Made by a program: the position numbers and the translations under genes | Notes under the pieces: model-generated | Databases searched by the model: none | The model's input: only the letters and a program-made list of their open reading frames with translations | What the model was told of the DNA's origin: nothing | Part shown: positions 1 to 9,809 of the stretch, one piece after another | Layout of the letters: every line of letters begins with the position of its first letter | How positions within the stretch are numbered: position 1 is the stretch's first letter | Assembly: GCF_964355755.1 (NCBI RefSeq) | Contig: NC_092670.1 | Coordinates: forward strand, 34,457,795 to 34,521,794 | Origin: Antedon mediterranea | Lineage: Eukaryota; Echinodermata; Crinoidea; Comatulida; Antedonidae | Reading direction: 5' to 3' | DNA length: 64,000 nt

Positions 1-21
1 GTGTGTAGTTCAGATAGATTA

Positions 22-228
22 TACTGTACATGATTACTAAATATCCAGAGAGGTTTAGGACAATTCTTAGGGGAGGGGGAAATAGCAATTGTATACACAT
101 GCCTGGATGATGGTAATCAGCACTTATTAACATTCAGTGTTACATACGGTACATGATTACTAAATATCCAGAGAAGTTTAGGAACATTCTTAGGGGAGGA
201 GGAAATAGCAATTGTATACAAACCGTAG
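22..228. repeat. Tandem duplication upstream of short receptor copy 1
   Basis: Two direct copies of a roughly 80-bp segment (about 22-105 and 145-228) share the run from ACATGATTACTAAATATCC to AGCAATTGTATACA with a few substitutions. The homologous region upstream of copy 3 (about 28700-28875, opposite orientation) has a single unit, so the doubling is specific to this copy. It may contain promoter sequence; no motif is clear enough to name. Confidence 0.75.
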
Positions 229-889
229 AATGTAAGAGTTTGTGTACCATACTGGTGAATCATTCTAAAGGTTTACCAACAATTTGAAACTTTGAAAAGA
301 CACTGATGGTAGCGAACATTGCAGTGTGGCGGTTAGAGAATTTGATAAAAGACGTCTAATTTGAATGGAAATGGAAATGAAAAGATACGTTATAGTGTCT
401 GATGAATTTGTACAACTTTTAATAAACTTAATTTCTTTCGAATTTTAAAAGTAAAAACAACAATGAACTCTAGTGATGTTGGCGTGTCAACAGAGAACAT
501 GGTGACCGGCACTTATCGAACAAAATGTAACTCGTCAAACGATATATTGAGCATATTCAATTACGATGAATATTTAAAAGATGTTGTCATTATAATACTT
601 GGAATCCTGTTGCTGGTTGTTATTATTGTATTGCTTGGTGTACTGAAAATATTCTACAATAATAAATCAAAAATGGGAATCAAGAACAAAACAAAAGTCA
701 AACACCGAAGAGACGGCTTTACAGCAGATGATGAAGATCAACCTTCTCTAAGGAAACATAGGCCTACAGAAGCATTGCGATTAAAGCAAACAAATAAGAA
801 ACCTCTCTCACAGAAAGTAGGCCTAAATAGTAGGCATATAAATCAAACAGAACAAGTTGAGCTATTTACAAATGATTGTTACGGCCACA

Positions 890-2215
890 GAGGCGCAGCC
901 AGCAAAGAATTAAAGGGGGGGTCAACCAAATATGTGAGTATTTTGCGAGCGAAGCGAGCAACCATGGGCTGGGGGCCAGGGGGCCGCCAAGGGCCCCCGG
1001 TCGGGGTCCAGGGTCCAAGCTTTGGCGGTCTAGCGCAATCTAGATCATTTGAATCGGTTTACGCACACACAAATATGACAATGTTAACACTAATAAACTG
1101 AAACAAAGAAAACAAAAAACAACTCTCATTTTCATTACAGAAAATTTTTATATTCCAGGCTGCCACAGACAAACACTTTTTTTCTTGCTTGTTTGTTGAT
1201 TTGTGTAGAGAGGCTGTAAACTCAGAGGAGGAATTATTTGAATTCCTCCCTTTTCACCATACAAAAGTTGCATGAAATGAACGTAGAGTTACAAAAGTTT
1301 GAAAAAATAAATTAGAATGATAGCATGGAGTGATATTATTAAATGAGAACCGTAAGTTTAGAGTTCATACACTGTGCAAGTCCAAGAAGCTATCTTGGCT
1401 CCGTGTGTATGTGAGACGCTTATCATACCCAGTACATACAATATTTTGTTTAAAAATATACCTATTTTGTTCGAATGTATAGTATAGGTGATAGCTTATA
1501 CATAATTGTAATAACTAACTTCTAAATTATTATCATACATTTTACGTTAGTTACTATAACGGCGCTCTAGACATCGCGTGATGCATCTTTAAACACATAA
1601 GTTTGGAACATTCTTCTTGGCTTGGAGACAGAATTCGCGAATGACATTCTCTGTATTAATGTTCATGTTAAAGTGTATGTTCATGAGGCACAGTCCCGAA
1701 AGCTGCTCATAAGACATGTGATTTCGCAAACAGGTTTTCGTTCTCCACAACGTCGAAAAACTCCACTCAGCTTCAGCAGACGTTACGGGCATAGGCCTAC
1801 GCGATTAGAAGAAGTGCACGCACATTCGGGAACACATCTGGATCCGCTAATTTTACACAGTCGCTTCCATCACTGAAGCTCGGAATGAAGATGTTCGTGT
1901 CTTGGCAGATCATCGTACCAAATTCAAGTTCCTTGAAGACTTCTTCAACATTACACTTCACGATAGACTCGGGTGCTACGCCAAATATTTTAAAGCATGG
2001 CCTGTTATCGGCAGAAAAACGGGTTTTTAACTCGGTTTGTAAATGATCAAGAAGTTGATTTGGTAATACTGCTCGGTAGTAATCTTCCACAGTATCTCCA
2101 GGATGATTTGATCTGTATTGTTGTCTCATGTTTTTATTTATTTTTTTCTTTAAAAAAAGGGAGGGTCAGGACCCCGTGACCCCCCCCCCCCCTCCCCCCA
2201 CTTGCTGCGCCCCTG
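890..2215 (-). mobile_element. Non-autonomous hAT-type DNA transposon
   Basis: The insertion interrupts short receptor copy 1. GGCCACA occurs at 883-889 and again at 2216-2222; extending by one base gives an 8-bp duplication with one mismatch, as expected for hAT. The ends are inverted: AGAGGCGCAGC on the left against the reverse complement of GCTGCGCCCCT on the right. The interior holds decayed hAT transposase on the minus strand (1589-2129), and most of the transposase is missing. A poly-C run lies next to the right end. The exact termini are uncertain by about 2 bp because target and terminal bases overlap. Confidence 0.85.
1589..2129 (-). pseudogene. hAT transposase C-terminal remnant, frameshifted
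   Basis: Two minus-strand frames (2129-1797 and 1792-1589) are offset by one base and together cover the end of a hAT transposase. The first contains RQQYRSNHPGDTVEDYYR. The second carries the hAT dimerisation signature, with LPVTSAEAEWSFSTL-type residues followed by a LxGLxLMNIH-like stretch. The frame change between 1792 and 1797 and the lack of the catalytic N-terminal two-thirds show that it is dead. In living elements this domain dimerises the transposase. Confidence 0.85.
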
Positions 2216-2550
2216 GGCCACACTAGTTTCAATGTAACCAATGAATCTCAAATAAATGAAAAGGAGTCGGACTACATGCAACACATTGAAAGAACGCAGA
2301 GAAATAACAATATAATATATAGTACAGATGACAACAACGATGATGATTATGATTATGTAAATATAAATATGGCCTAATCATGATTATGGTATGCAGTCTA
2401 TCTATTATATTTGAAAGTGAATTAGCACATCTTTTAAGAGTAGGCATCGGCGAAGATAATTCTCGCAAGTGCAAGAAAAATAGTAGATTCAATTGTATAC
2501 TTTCACATTAAACTAAACAATACAACAATTTGTGAAGTTCTTTAATTAAT

Positions 2551-2675
2551 CGCTATATAAACCATTCTCAATTTTGACGCAAGAAATCGTTTAAAATATA
2601 TAATATAAATAATATTACGTCAGTATTATTTTGATACATATTACATTTTTATATTTCATACAGTAAACGTAAACA
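2551..2675 (+). promoter_or_regulatory. Putative promoter of lectin copy 1
   Basis: A TATATAA box at 2554-2560 lies about 116 bp before the lectin start codon. The same block, with a weaker AT-rich box, precedes the intact lectin on the other strand (25468-25790). Conservation between copies supports a shared promoter or 5' UTR; the start of transcription cannot be read. Confidence 0.4.
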
Positions 2676-2840
2676 ATGAAGATTGTGTTTTTAGCTTTAA
2701 CAATAGCTGTATTGTCTATTGGTACTGAGTCATATCCAGTAGGTTTATGTCCCCCATTCTGGACTCATTTTCAAAGCAGTTGCTATCGAATCTTCGGGAC
2801 CAAGCTAACATGGTCTGAAGCAGACAAAAGCTGTAACACT
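2676..2840 (+). pseudogene. Truncated C-type lectin, copy 1 (exon 1 only)
   Basis: The signal peptide and first part of the lectin domain (GLCPPFWTHFQSSCYRIF, then LTWSEA and the third cysteine) match exon 1 of the intact lectin at 25467-25292. Similarity stops at about 2840, just before the Polinton-like element. The open frame reads on to 2891 into unrelated sequence and there is no second exon on this strand. Element insertion or a rearrangement with it probably truncated the gene. No matching exon 2 is seen on the far side of the element, near 16263. Confidence 0.8.
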
Positions 2841-2904
2841 AGTAGTAATATATACAGGTACAGCCCCCGTAGAGGGCGTTTGAGGGGATGACATTAGTTA
2901 ATCC

Positions 2905-3010
2905 TATTATAATTAATACAATGGTAAACAATGGTAAGGAAGTAAAACAATGGAGATGTTATTTAATTTGAAAAAGACAATGGTTAACGATGCTAAGGAA
3001 GTAAGACAAT
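2905..3010. repeat. Terminal ACAATGG-rich motif of the inverted element
   Basis: The left end has repeated ACAATGGTAAACAATGG and GTAAGACAATAGAG-like words. The reverse complement of 15765-15830 and of 16190-16245 carries the same words in similar order. This marks both outer ends of the element as inverted relatives, beyond the well-conserved arms. The words may be binding sites for element proteins; that is inference. Confidence 0.5.
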
Positions 3011-3211
3011 AGAGTTGTTTGGTTTTGGAAGTTAATCAATGACAACAATAAAAAGACAAGAATATAATGAAGTGATATTTAAGTATGTCTTGATTGAACT
3101 ATACCAACATGTACTTAATTTCTTCCGGAATTTTAACAATGGAGCTTCGCAATGAAAGATTGGTGTAACGTGAAGCAAGATGTTAAGTTTCACTATTTTT
3201 CAAAAAATGCA

Positions 3212-3260
3212 ACAATAATAATAATAATAATAATAACACTAATAATAATAATAATAATAA
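3212..3260. repeat. (AAT)n microsatellite
   Basis: ATA/AAT triplets run with one interruption. It lies in the part of the left arm that has no counterpart in the right arm. Confidence 0.9.
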
Positions 3261-3454
3261 GCTTTATTTAATCACCGATACTTAACTCAACTAAAAGTTG
3301 TTTTTCAGTAAGACCGTGCTCAAAGGAAAACACCAACAATAATAAATGTAAAAAGCAGATATCAAATCAAATAATAAAACAATTACAGAAGCAAAAAACA
3401 AAAGCAGATAATAAAACAATTACAATGAAATAAAATGAAACAAGGATATGACAA

Positions 3455-3640
3455 TGACAATTGGCTGAAAAAAATTGAGTAAATGCCGAATGTAATCCTT
3501 TGACTGTATATAACTCTCGAATATTTTGTCATCTTTACCTCATTCCACAACGCTACAGCCTGACAGACTTAGCATATTCAACCAAAAACCAACAACTAGT
3601 TACTATGGGTTCCGTGATTGATCTTACTATGGACTGTGTG
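3455..3640 (+). repeat. Partial tandem duplication of the SIM-protein 5' region
   Basis: This segment repeats 3710-3900 almost exactly, including the frame that reads TVYNSRIFCHLYL. It lacks the first base pairs of the SIM block and stops after the DLTMD codons. The right arm has only one unit, so the duplication arose in arm A after the arms separated. It does not add a usable start codon. Confidence 0.8.
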
Positions 3641-3859
3641 GGGAAGCTACTTAATGAAACAAAAGATACACGGCGCTTCGACACAATGTTCCGACAGGAA
3701 ATACAACAATGACAATTGGCTGAAACAAATTCAGTAAATGCCGAATGTAATCCTTTGACTGTATATAACTCTCGAATATTTTGTCATCTTTACCTCATTC
3801 CACAACGCTACAGCCTGACAGACTTAGCATATTCAACCAAAAACCAACAACTAGTTACT

Positions 3860-4312
3860 ATGGGTTCCGTGATTGAAATCATTGATCTTACTATGGACTC
3901 TGATGTCGAAGAAGAAGTTATAGATATAACCAATGATTCAGAATCTGAAGACGAAGACATACCAGCTATGACTGGTGCCTATTTTACAGCAGAGGAGGAG
4001 GAAGAGATGGAGGATATGACGTGTTTACTGACGATTCAACCCCCACCTCCAATGAACGTTGATTTAAATAATGTATCTATTATGTATACTGAAGAAGACG
4101 ATCATTATAGATCGAGAATAATTTCTGACGAGGAGAGGATTGTATATGGTGACACGTCATCGGTAGGTGACTACCACCTATTTTTGGCAAGAAAAGCAGA
4201 TGTAAAAGATGAGGTAGAAGATGAGGTGTTTAAGGAAGAGTACCTGAACCCTGTGCTGGAGGCGGAAATTAAGAAAGAAACTATACTACCGAACTTAAGT
4301 ACAAAGAAATAA
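3860..4312 (+). CDS. Acidic protein with tandem SUMO-interaction motifs, arm A
   Basis: The frame is open from 3716, but its first ATG with good context (A at -3, G at +4) is at 3860, giving about 150 residues; a stop lies at 3710-3712. Right after the start come two SUMO-interaction motifs, IIDLTMDSD and VIDITNDSESEDED, each followed by acidic and serine residues of the CK2-site type. The remainder is strongly acidic, with a run of six glutamates and a proline stretch. No RING finger, LxCxE motif or membrane segment is seen. Known SIM proteins bind SUMO-modified partners, often at nuclear bodies; a host-nucleus role for an element protein is inference. It overlaps the next ORF by one base. 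The same gene is intact in arm B, which argues that it was maintained. Confidence 0.65.
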   Translation: MGSVIEIIDLTMDSDVEEEVIDITNDSESEDEDIPAMTGAYFTAEEEEEMEDMTCLLTIQPPPPMNVDLNNVSIMYTEEDDHYRSRIISDEERIVYGDTSSVGDYHLFLARKADVKDEVEDEVFKEEYLNPVLEAEIKKETILPNLSTKK

Positions 4313-4584
4313 TGAGAACAATTGAGGTTTTCATAGAAGAATTAATATTCATTCTGAATGACATGGTTGAATGTTATAACTTTCACGGCTCAAGATATGA
4401 GCAACTCCTAACATTTTTTCGACCAATTCTGGCATTGAAACTTGTGGACAATAGCGCTACCCATTTTGAATTGGCGCTAAACTACTTTCATTTACGTTGT
4501 ATCAATGTTGATGCGTTCGATAAAGCCATAAAGTTGATTACAAATGATTCAGAACTGTTTAATAAGATTCTTAACCAATTGTAA
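4312..4584 (+). CDS. 90-residue helical ORF overlapping the SIM gene, arm A
   Basis: ATG at 4312 shares its A with the TAA stop of the preceding gene (TAATG). The product is short, rich in hydrophobic and aromatic residues and predicted by eye to be mostly helical; no family is recognised. Arm B has the same ORF and the same overlap, with only two residue differences (L11F, V66F). The one-base overlap resembles stop-start coupled translation, but a joined protein made by splicing or frameshift is equally possible. Confidence 0.55.
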   Translation: MRTIEVFIEELIFILNDMVECYNFHGSRYEQLLTFFRPILALKLVDNSATHFELALNYFHLRCINVDAFDKAIKLITNDSELFNKILNQL

Positions 4585-4599
4585 TTTGTACAAATTTAA

Positions 4600-5960
4600 A
4601 TATTATCTTAACACTTTTAATTAATGTTATATATTTTTATAATTCTTATTTCTTTTTTGGTAAATTTATTATTATTATGGTTGTAAAATATATTGAAATA
4701 GAATGTGTGTTAAAATAAAGGTTGTGTTTTTTTTTAAAGCAACAACGAAAATGAAATTTGATCTTTACGTGTTATTTAAGTATTTGATTTATTTTTTTAA
4801 ATTTTCATTTGGGTGAATGAGGGTAATGAGTATGGATGAGTACATAAGAAAAGTATATTACGATCCTAAACATCCTGATAGTTTTGGTGGTGTGGACCGA
4901 CTTTATCAAAATGTAAAAGACGATTTAAATATTACCAAGAGACAAGTTCAAGACTGACTGAACAAGCAAGATACATATACATTACACAAATCCATTCAAC
5001 GTAAATTCAAACGAAACTGGGTACTTGTAAGTGCTATTGATGAACAATGAGAACTGGATTTGGAAAAATAACGTGTATAAATTTTGATTCAGACAAACTG
5101 TTTGCAAAATCAAAGGTTTGACTTTAAATTTCCCAAAATCAAAGGAAGTCAATTTTGAAATAGTTGGTAGCATGGTACGAGGAATCGGACTGGAAAAAAT
5201 AACAACTAATCCTAACAAAATAACCCGTAAACCAAAATCTCGCTTAATATTTATTTTATATTATAAATTTGTTAAAGTAGTTACCCTATTTTAATTCATG
5301 GTAAATTTATTTTTCGAATTAATTTAATTTGTTTTCTTTTCTGTTGAATTTTTATTATTATTATTATGTTTTGTAAAGTGTATTACAATAGAATGTGTAT
5401 TTCAATACATTTTGTTTTTAACATCAACAACAAAAATGAAATTTTATCTTTGCGTGTTGTTTAATTTGTGTATGATGTTTTTCTAATTTATTTATACAAA
5501 AAAAAATATTGACTTTAAATTTCAAAAATTCAAAGGAAGTCAATTTTGAAATAGTTAGTAGCATAGTACAATGAATCGGCACGGAAAAAATAACAACAAC
5601 TAATTTAATTTAATTCTTCTTTTCTGTTGAATTATTATTATTATTATGTTTGTGAAGTGTATTGCAATAGATTTGTTTAATGAAATAAGTTAATTATGTT
5701 TTGACTTATTTTATGTCAGTGTAAATTTGTAAAAGTAGTTTTCCTATTTTAATTCATGGTAAATTTATTTCTTGACTTAATTTAATTAGTTTTCTTTTCT
5801 GTTGAAATATTATTATGTTTTGTAAAGTGTAGTGCAATAGAATGTGTATTGAAATAAATTTTGTTTTTAACAGCAACAATAAAAATGAAATTTGATCTTT
5901 GCGTGTTATTTAACTCCTGTATGATGTTTTTCTAATTTATTTCTACAAAAAGAAAACAAG
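4600..5960. repeat. Diverged tandem units with polyadenylation-like signals, arm A
   Basis: A unit of about 200-250 bp recurs about four times (near 4610, 5271, 5560-5700 and 5730). Each unit contains a TTATTATTATTATG-like stretch, AATAGAATGTGTATT, an AATAAA-like hexamer, then AACAAAAATGAAATTT and ATCTTTGCGTGTT. The last part opens a tiny ORF beginning MKF. A second shared block, TCAAAGGAAGTCAATTTTG, follows two of the units. This looks like repeated 3' ends of one ancestral gene. Arm B has the same array at 13000-14440. Confidence 0.7.
4826..5071 (+). pseudogene. Polinton-type integrase N-terminal fragment, arm A
   Basis: The frame from ATG 4826 encodes residues typical of the Polinton/adintovirus integrase N-terminal region, including YYDPKHPDSFGGVDRLY and QDTYTLHKS. 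It is cut by TGA at 4955-4957 and 5048-5050 and ends with TAA at 5071. The catalytic DDE core is absent. Arm B shares the first TGA but has TGG at the second site, so that lesion is private to arm A. In full elements this enzyme inserts the linear DNA into the host chromosome. It follows the SIM and 90-residue genes on the same strand. Confidence 0.85.
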
Positions 5961-6464
5961 TTTTTGAATTTGTTAAATGTAATTGCAAACACACATAATA
6001 AATGATTGTGATTAAAAATATTCTGTTTACTTCTTTTTATTTTAAACAGTAGGTCTATAATGTAAAGTTATATTTTATATATAATAAATAATATTACAAA
6101 AATAAACATACACAATGTATAAAGCATATATTTATTAAATTTAAATACAATTTTTTTATTTCAAAATGAATTTCATATTCTACGTGATTTCAATTTTAAA
6201 TCTTTTAAGAAAGACACAATACGTACTGCTAAAAAAAAACACGCACACAAAAGAGAACAAATTTGAGACGCACGATGTGCAACGACGCTTTCAATAAGAA
6301 GGCATATTATAAATGTATTTTACAAAATTTATAAAGTGAAGGTAATATTGAGAAATATACATTTTAGATAAATTATAACACATCTAAAATTAATTAGAGA
6401 GATCAATACAATATGGTGATTATATTAATTTGTTTTGATGACTAGAAGAAACATATGAAGACAT

Positions 6465-6965
6465 TCAACGAAATGCAAGCGTTAACACCATACTAGTAAC
6501 TAAGAATGCTACTACTCTGAAAAAAGCATCTCCCTTCCTACACAGAAACAAAATAAAATTAATTAGTAAACGAAACACGCGCATTATTAATAAAATAAAT
6601 AATTTAAGAATATTTGTTCAACTACCCACGAACAAAAAAAAGAAACATACTAACCGATTCATCGTCATTACGAAGTTCAAATAACGAAAACTTTTCCTTG
6701 AAAAATCCACAGGAGACACGTTTTACATTTTCTAACTGCAATTCAGTGTCACATTGTGTCGCAACACATGTACATAAAAGAGTCCTGTCACAAGTCTACC
6801 GACGTTTATATTTCTATCGCTCATCATTTGTTCTAATACATAATACAGCGTTTCCGAAGAAATATCTTTACACAAATCTAACACATTAAAATTGTTTTCC
6901 AACTCTTTACAAGCACGAATAGTACTCTGGAGGATGGGTGAATCCAAAACAACTAACCCCGTCAA
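6465..6965 (-). pseudogene. Bcl-2-like gene, arm A copy, broken
   Basis: This is the inverted counterpart of the gene at 11856-12402. It keeps the BH3-like and BH1-like regions, but the Helitron-like insert at 6966 removes the start and the BH4-like helix. Compared with arm B, one base is missing just after the BH1-like segment, shifting the frame. The downstream exon with the hydrophobic tail is still recognisable at about 6533-6465. The gene is convergent with the integrase fragment. Non-functional by these breaks. Confidence 0.75.
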
Positions 6966-8372
6966 TCTATATATAAATTTACGTAAGGGCAAAATTCGGT
7001 AAATCGTGCCTTACTTTTAGAATGTTTACTCGATGGTATATAAAGTTGGTTCGTACTTTCGGTACTGATTTTAACCACCTGATTTAACCCTATTTACTAA
7101 TTAAATTAAGTTAGATAATTAGTTATTGACGATTAAAACGAATTTAGGTTCAACGATTTGCCCCAAAGAGGGGTGTTTTCCGATCGTGGTATACACTGTA
7201 TAATGGATGTCCATCTTGAAAAATACCCACCACAAAAATGCGAGGAGGCTTCGCATTTTCCTATCTCCTCCTACGATAATTGTTTTTAATAGCTGAAAAC
7301 CGGTTGAACAGCTAGAGTACAGCATCATAATGTTGAAGACAGGCCGATTTTCTTTAAAAAATACTATTTTGATAGATTTAATATACGTTTATACAAATGT
7401 ATTGATTTACGATGAATGGAACATTCCAATCTCTTTTCCACAAATGTCTATTCCCTCAGGCGTCGTAAAGGTAAGTACTGTATACTCATAACAGAAATTT
7501 GATCCATTTTTTTTTCAATCTGTGCTGCAGAGGTTGGATATACATTTTTTTTAAATGGATAATGAGCTAGCGTTTTCAGTCGCCGTATATTATGTACAAA
7601 TCTTTATTATTGCAGTTAAACCACCCACATCATCACCCTTCCCTCACTGGCATGAGTAGCGTTGTAAAGCCAGTAGGCCTAGGATAGGCCTACGGTGCAT
7701 CGCATGCCCTAAACGCAGAACAACTTTGGTGGGTAGGGTAGGAACCAACTTAAGTATGAATTGGCTCTAAGAAACAATTGAAAACCATTAGGCCTACTAA
7801 TTAAGTTGAGTTAGATAATTTAATATTTTCCCCGAATAGAGGTGGTTTTCACAAATTGTTTTACATTATATAAACATACACGTCGTAGTTATGTATCGTT
7901 ACATGTACTGTACTATTTCAATCAACTAGGACGGTGATAGTTTCAACAAAGTATTACATCGCAATGTTTTACTGTGTTTAGTGGTATATTTGTAGAACAT
8001 GAAAACAATATTTCGTTACTAAATGGATAAAGAATATATTTAAAAATTGTTCCTCTTTTGACCCATCCTCTTCCCCATCCCTCAGCCCTAATGTTACATA
8101 CAAAACACAAATTAGGTTTGTTTTAATTTAACTTAAACAATTGGTCTTATTTTGTGACAAGTTTCTCTTTCGGAAGTAATTCCCAGGGTGCTAATTTTAG
8201 TTGAGTACATACATCAGTGTCTATTTATTCGTTCCTGTAAACGACATGTATTATTGTACGTAGGCCTACATTTGAAATCGCCAGTTTTTTAACGCTGAAA
8301 TTATTATGTATTCGAGAACCATCTGTGGGCACGATCTAGATGGTACGCGAGCGAAGCGAGCGTACCATCTAG
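6966..8372 (+). mobile_element. Non-autonomous Helitron-like element
   Basis: The empty site is preserved in arm B: GTCAA followed directly by TTTATATTC. Here that site is split between A and T by 1,407 bp that begin TCTATATATAAATT and end CTAG. The 3' terminus is a perfect 13-bp hairpin (8336-8348 with 8360-8372; loop GAGCGAAGCGA). A TC start, CTAG end, A/T insertion point and no target duplication fit Helitrons, although the hairpin reaching the very end is unusual. No RepHel ORF is present. An internal segment near 7095 is imperfectly repeated near 7797. Confidence 0.8.
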
Positions 8373-8769
8373 TTTATATTCAATGTATGCTAAAACTACT
8401 TCCTCTAAATCAACCATAACGCTCGACAAAACAAATGATAATGGATGTAATTACCAAGAAAGTTCAACTTAAAACATTTATTTTTGTTTTTAAAAAGAAG
8501 TTGTAACATAGAAACTAATTTTGTCAAGATAGTTGTCAAAAATAAATAAATTATATTATACTGAATTTACTTTGTACATTTATTTAATTTAGGCCGTAAT
8601 TAGGTTTGTTGTTCATTTATGATTGTGAAAAGAAAATACATACGAATAAAACAGCTATATAAAAAAAAAATTTAAAAAAATAATGATTCAGTGTTATAAT
8701 TTTATTTACCTGTCATTATGTTAATAAAACATATTCTAAATTTAATTTATATCATGTTAGATATATTTT

Positions 8770-9465
8770 CAAGGACATTTTTTACATAAAAATAAATTTG
8801 TAAAGAAATTTGTTACATAAGATAAATTTGTTAAGAAGCTTGTTTCATAAACATATTTGTGTAGATAAATTTGTTACATAAAAATAATTTTGTAAAGAAA
8901 TTCGTTACATAAATTTATTTTTTACAAGAAGTTTGTAACAGAAAATTATTTTGCAAAGAATTAGTTGCATCAATTGATTTTATCAAACGTATGTAACATA
9001 AAAAATTATGTTGTTGAAAAAAATAGTTTGTAATTCAGTCCATTTACTCAGTAGTTTGTTTAAGTTGTTATGTCTTGTTTGTGTAATATTCTTGTAAATA
9101 AAAGAATTTATTTTTAACCTTTGTAACTATTTTGTAAATATCATTTATAAATTTGTTGTTGTTGTAAATAATTGAATTTATTTATACTTTCTGTATGGAA
9201 ATAATTATACTAATTTTAAATATCATTATTTGTTTATAAATTTAATTGTGATTTTAGATTTCTTCTTTATTTATTATGTCGATTAATTCAGAAACATGTT
9301 ACACAAGAAACAAAAATTGTCATGAAATTCGTTACATAAAAAATAATTTATCAAGAATCTTTGTTTACATACATTTAATGTTATCATTAAATTTGTTATA
9401 AAATTTATTTTTGTCATTAAATTTGTTACATAAAAAATAATTGTTTCATGATTCTTGTTACATTT
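8770..9465. repeat. Degenerate GTTACATAAAAATAA array
   Basis: A loosely repeated 30-45-bp unit, roughly TTTGTTACATAAAAATAAATTTGTAAAGAAA, recurs more than ten times with substitutions and indels. The part up to 9070 is shared with arm B (10900-11180); the rest lies in the spacer. Function is unknown; it could be an old tandem array of the element. Confidence 0.6.
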
Positions 9466-9509
9466 TTTCCTTTTGTTCAACTACTTATATGAAAATTCAA
9501 GTTAAGAAC

Positions 9510-9725
9510 GCAATGACATTGACTGGGCGTTTAGTGTGATTTCCGGACCGCTTTCCTCCGGTAAATTGGTATTTGTTAACAATCTTTTAGAGAATAATTA
9601 CTTTGACAAGTCGTTTGATGATATGACATAGTGTTATGACAAATATCAAACTTACTTTACGGAACTAATTACTGCAACATCTGACATAAGTTTTACGAAG
9701 GGTATACTTATACATTGGATGTTTT
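9510..9725 (+). pseudogene. Packaging ATPase (FtsK/A32-like) fragment
   Basis: The plus-strand frame reads DWAFSVISGPLSSGK, then VFVNNLLENN. After a TAG at about 9630 it continues as CYDKYQTYFTELI. A Walker A loop, a following helix and a CY..YQ..F.EL stretch are characteristic of the Polinton and virophage DNA-packaging ATPase N-terminal half. Walker B and the remainder are missing. It lies in the spacer just inside arm A, as expected if the spacer is the collapsed core of the element. In intact relatives the enzyme packages DNA into capsids. Confidence 0.7.
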
Positions 9726-9809
9726 CGATGTTAGTAAATAACACAATAGTGAATAACTAGATGTTTATTTACACCTTCACTGCTATAATTACAGTTAGAA
9801 TGTCATAAA

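Larger units (their letters stand above)
463..2377 (+). pseudogene. Short single-pass membrane paralogue, copy 1, split by a hAT transposon
   Basis: The coding sequence starts at ATG 463 and matches the intact copy 3 (28524-27931, minus) through position 889. It resumes at 2216 and runs to the stop at 2375-2377. Between the halves lies a 1.3-kb hAT element, so the long frame from 463 to 1101 ends in transposon-derived residues. The host part has a short polar N-terminus related to the stalk of the large receptor (17209-19911), one hydrophobic segment of about 21 residues, and a basic then acidic tail. There is no signal peptide and no ectodomain. The copy also carries an extra Arg-Pro pair, coded by an AGGCCT insertion at 759-766, that copies 2 and 3 lack. 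The function is unknown; homology to the receptor tail suggests signalling. The break is seen directly. Confidence 0.85.
3640..9070 (+). repeat. Inverted arm A
   Basis: This region matches the reverse complement of 10887-15411, interrupted only by the Helitron-like insert at 6966-8372. The inner limit is where CAGTAGTTTGTTTAAGTTG is shared with arm B at about 10887. The outer limit is near GTGTGGGGAAGCTACTT. The two 90-residue ORFs differ at two positions and the two 198-codon frames at about 14. Confidence 0.9.

Noticed and set aside
463-1101. Full 212-codon frame as one protein
   Set aside because: Residues after position 889 are translated from the hAT insertion; the true continuation lies at 2216-2377.
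3716-3859. Upstream 48 codons of the SIM frame as an N-terminus
   Set aside because: They begin at a TTG preceded by a stop and hold no ATG; they may be reached by splicing, but nothing shows it.
4982-5218. 78-codon frame opposite the integrase fragment (and its copy at 13831-14067)
   Set aside because: Antisense to a recognisable integrase remnant; its conservation is explained by the inverted repeat.
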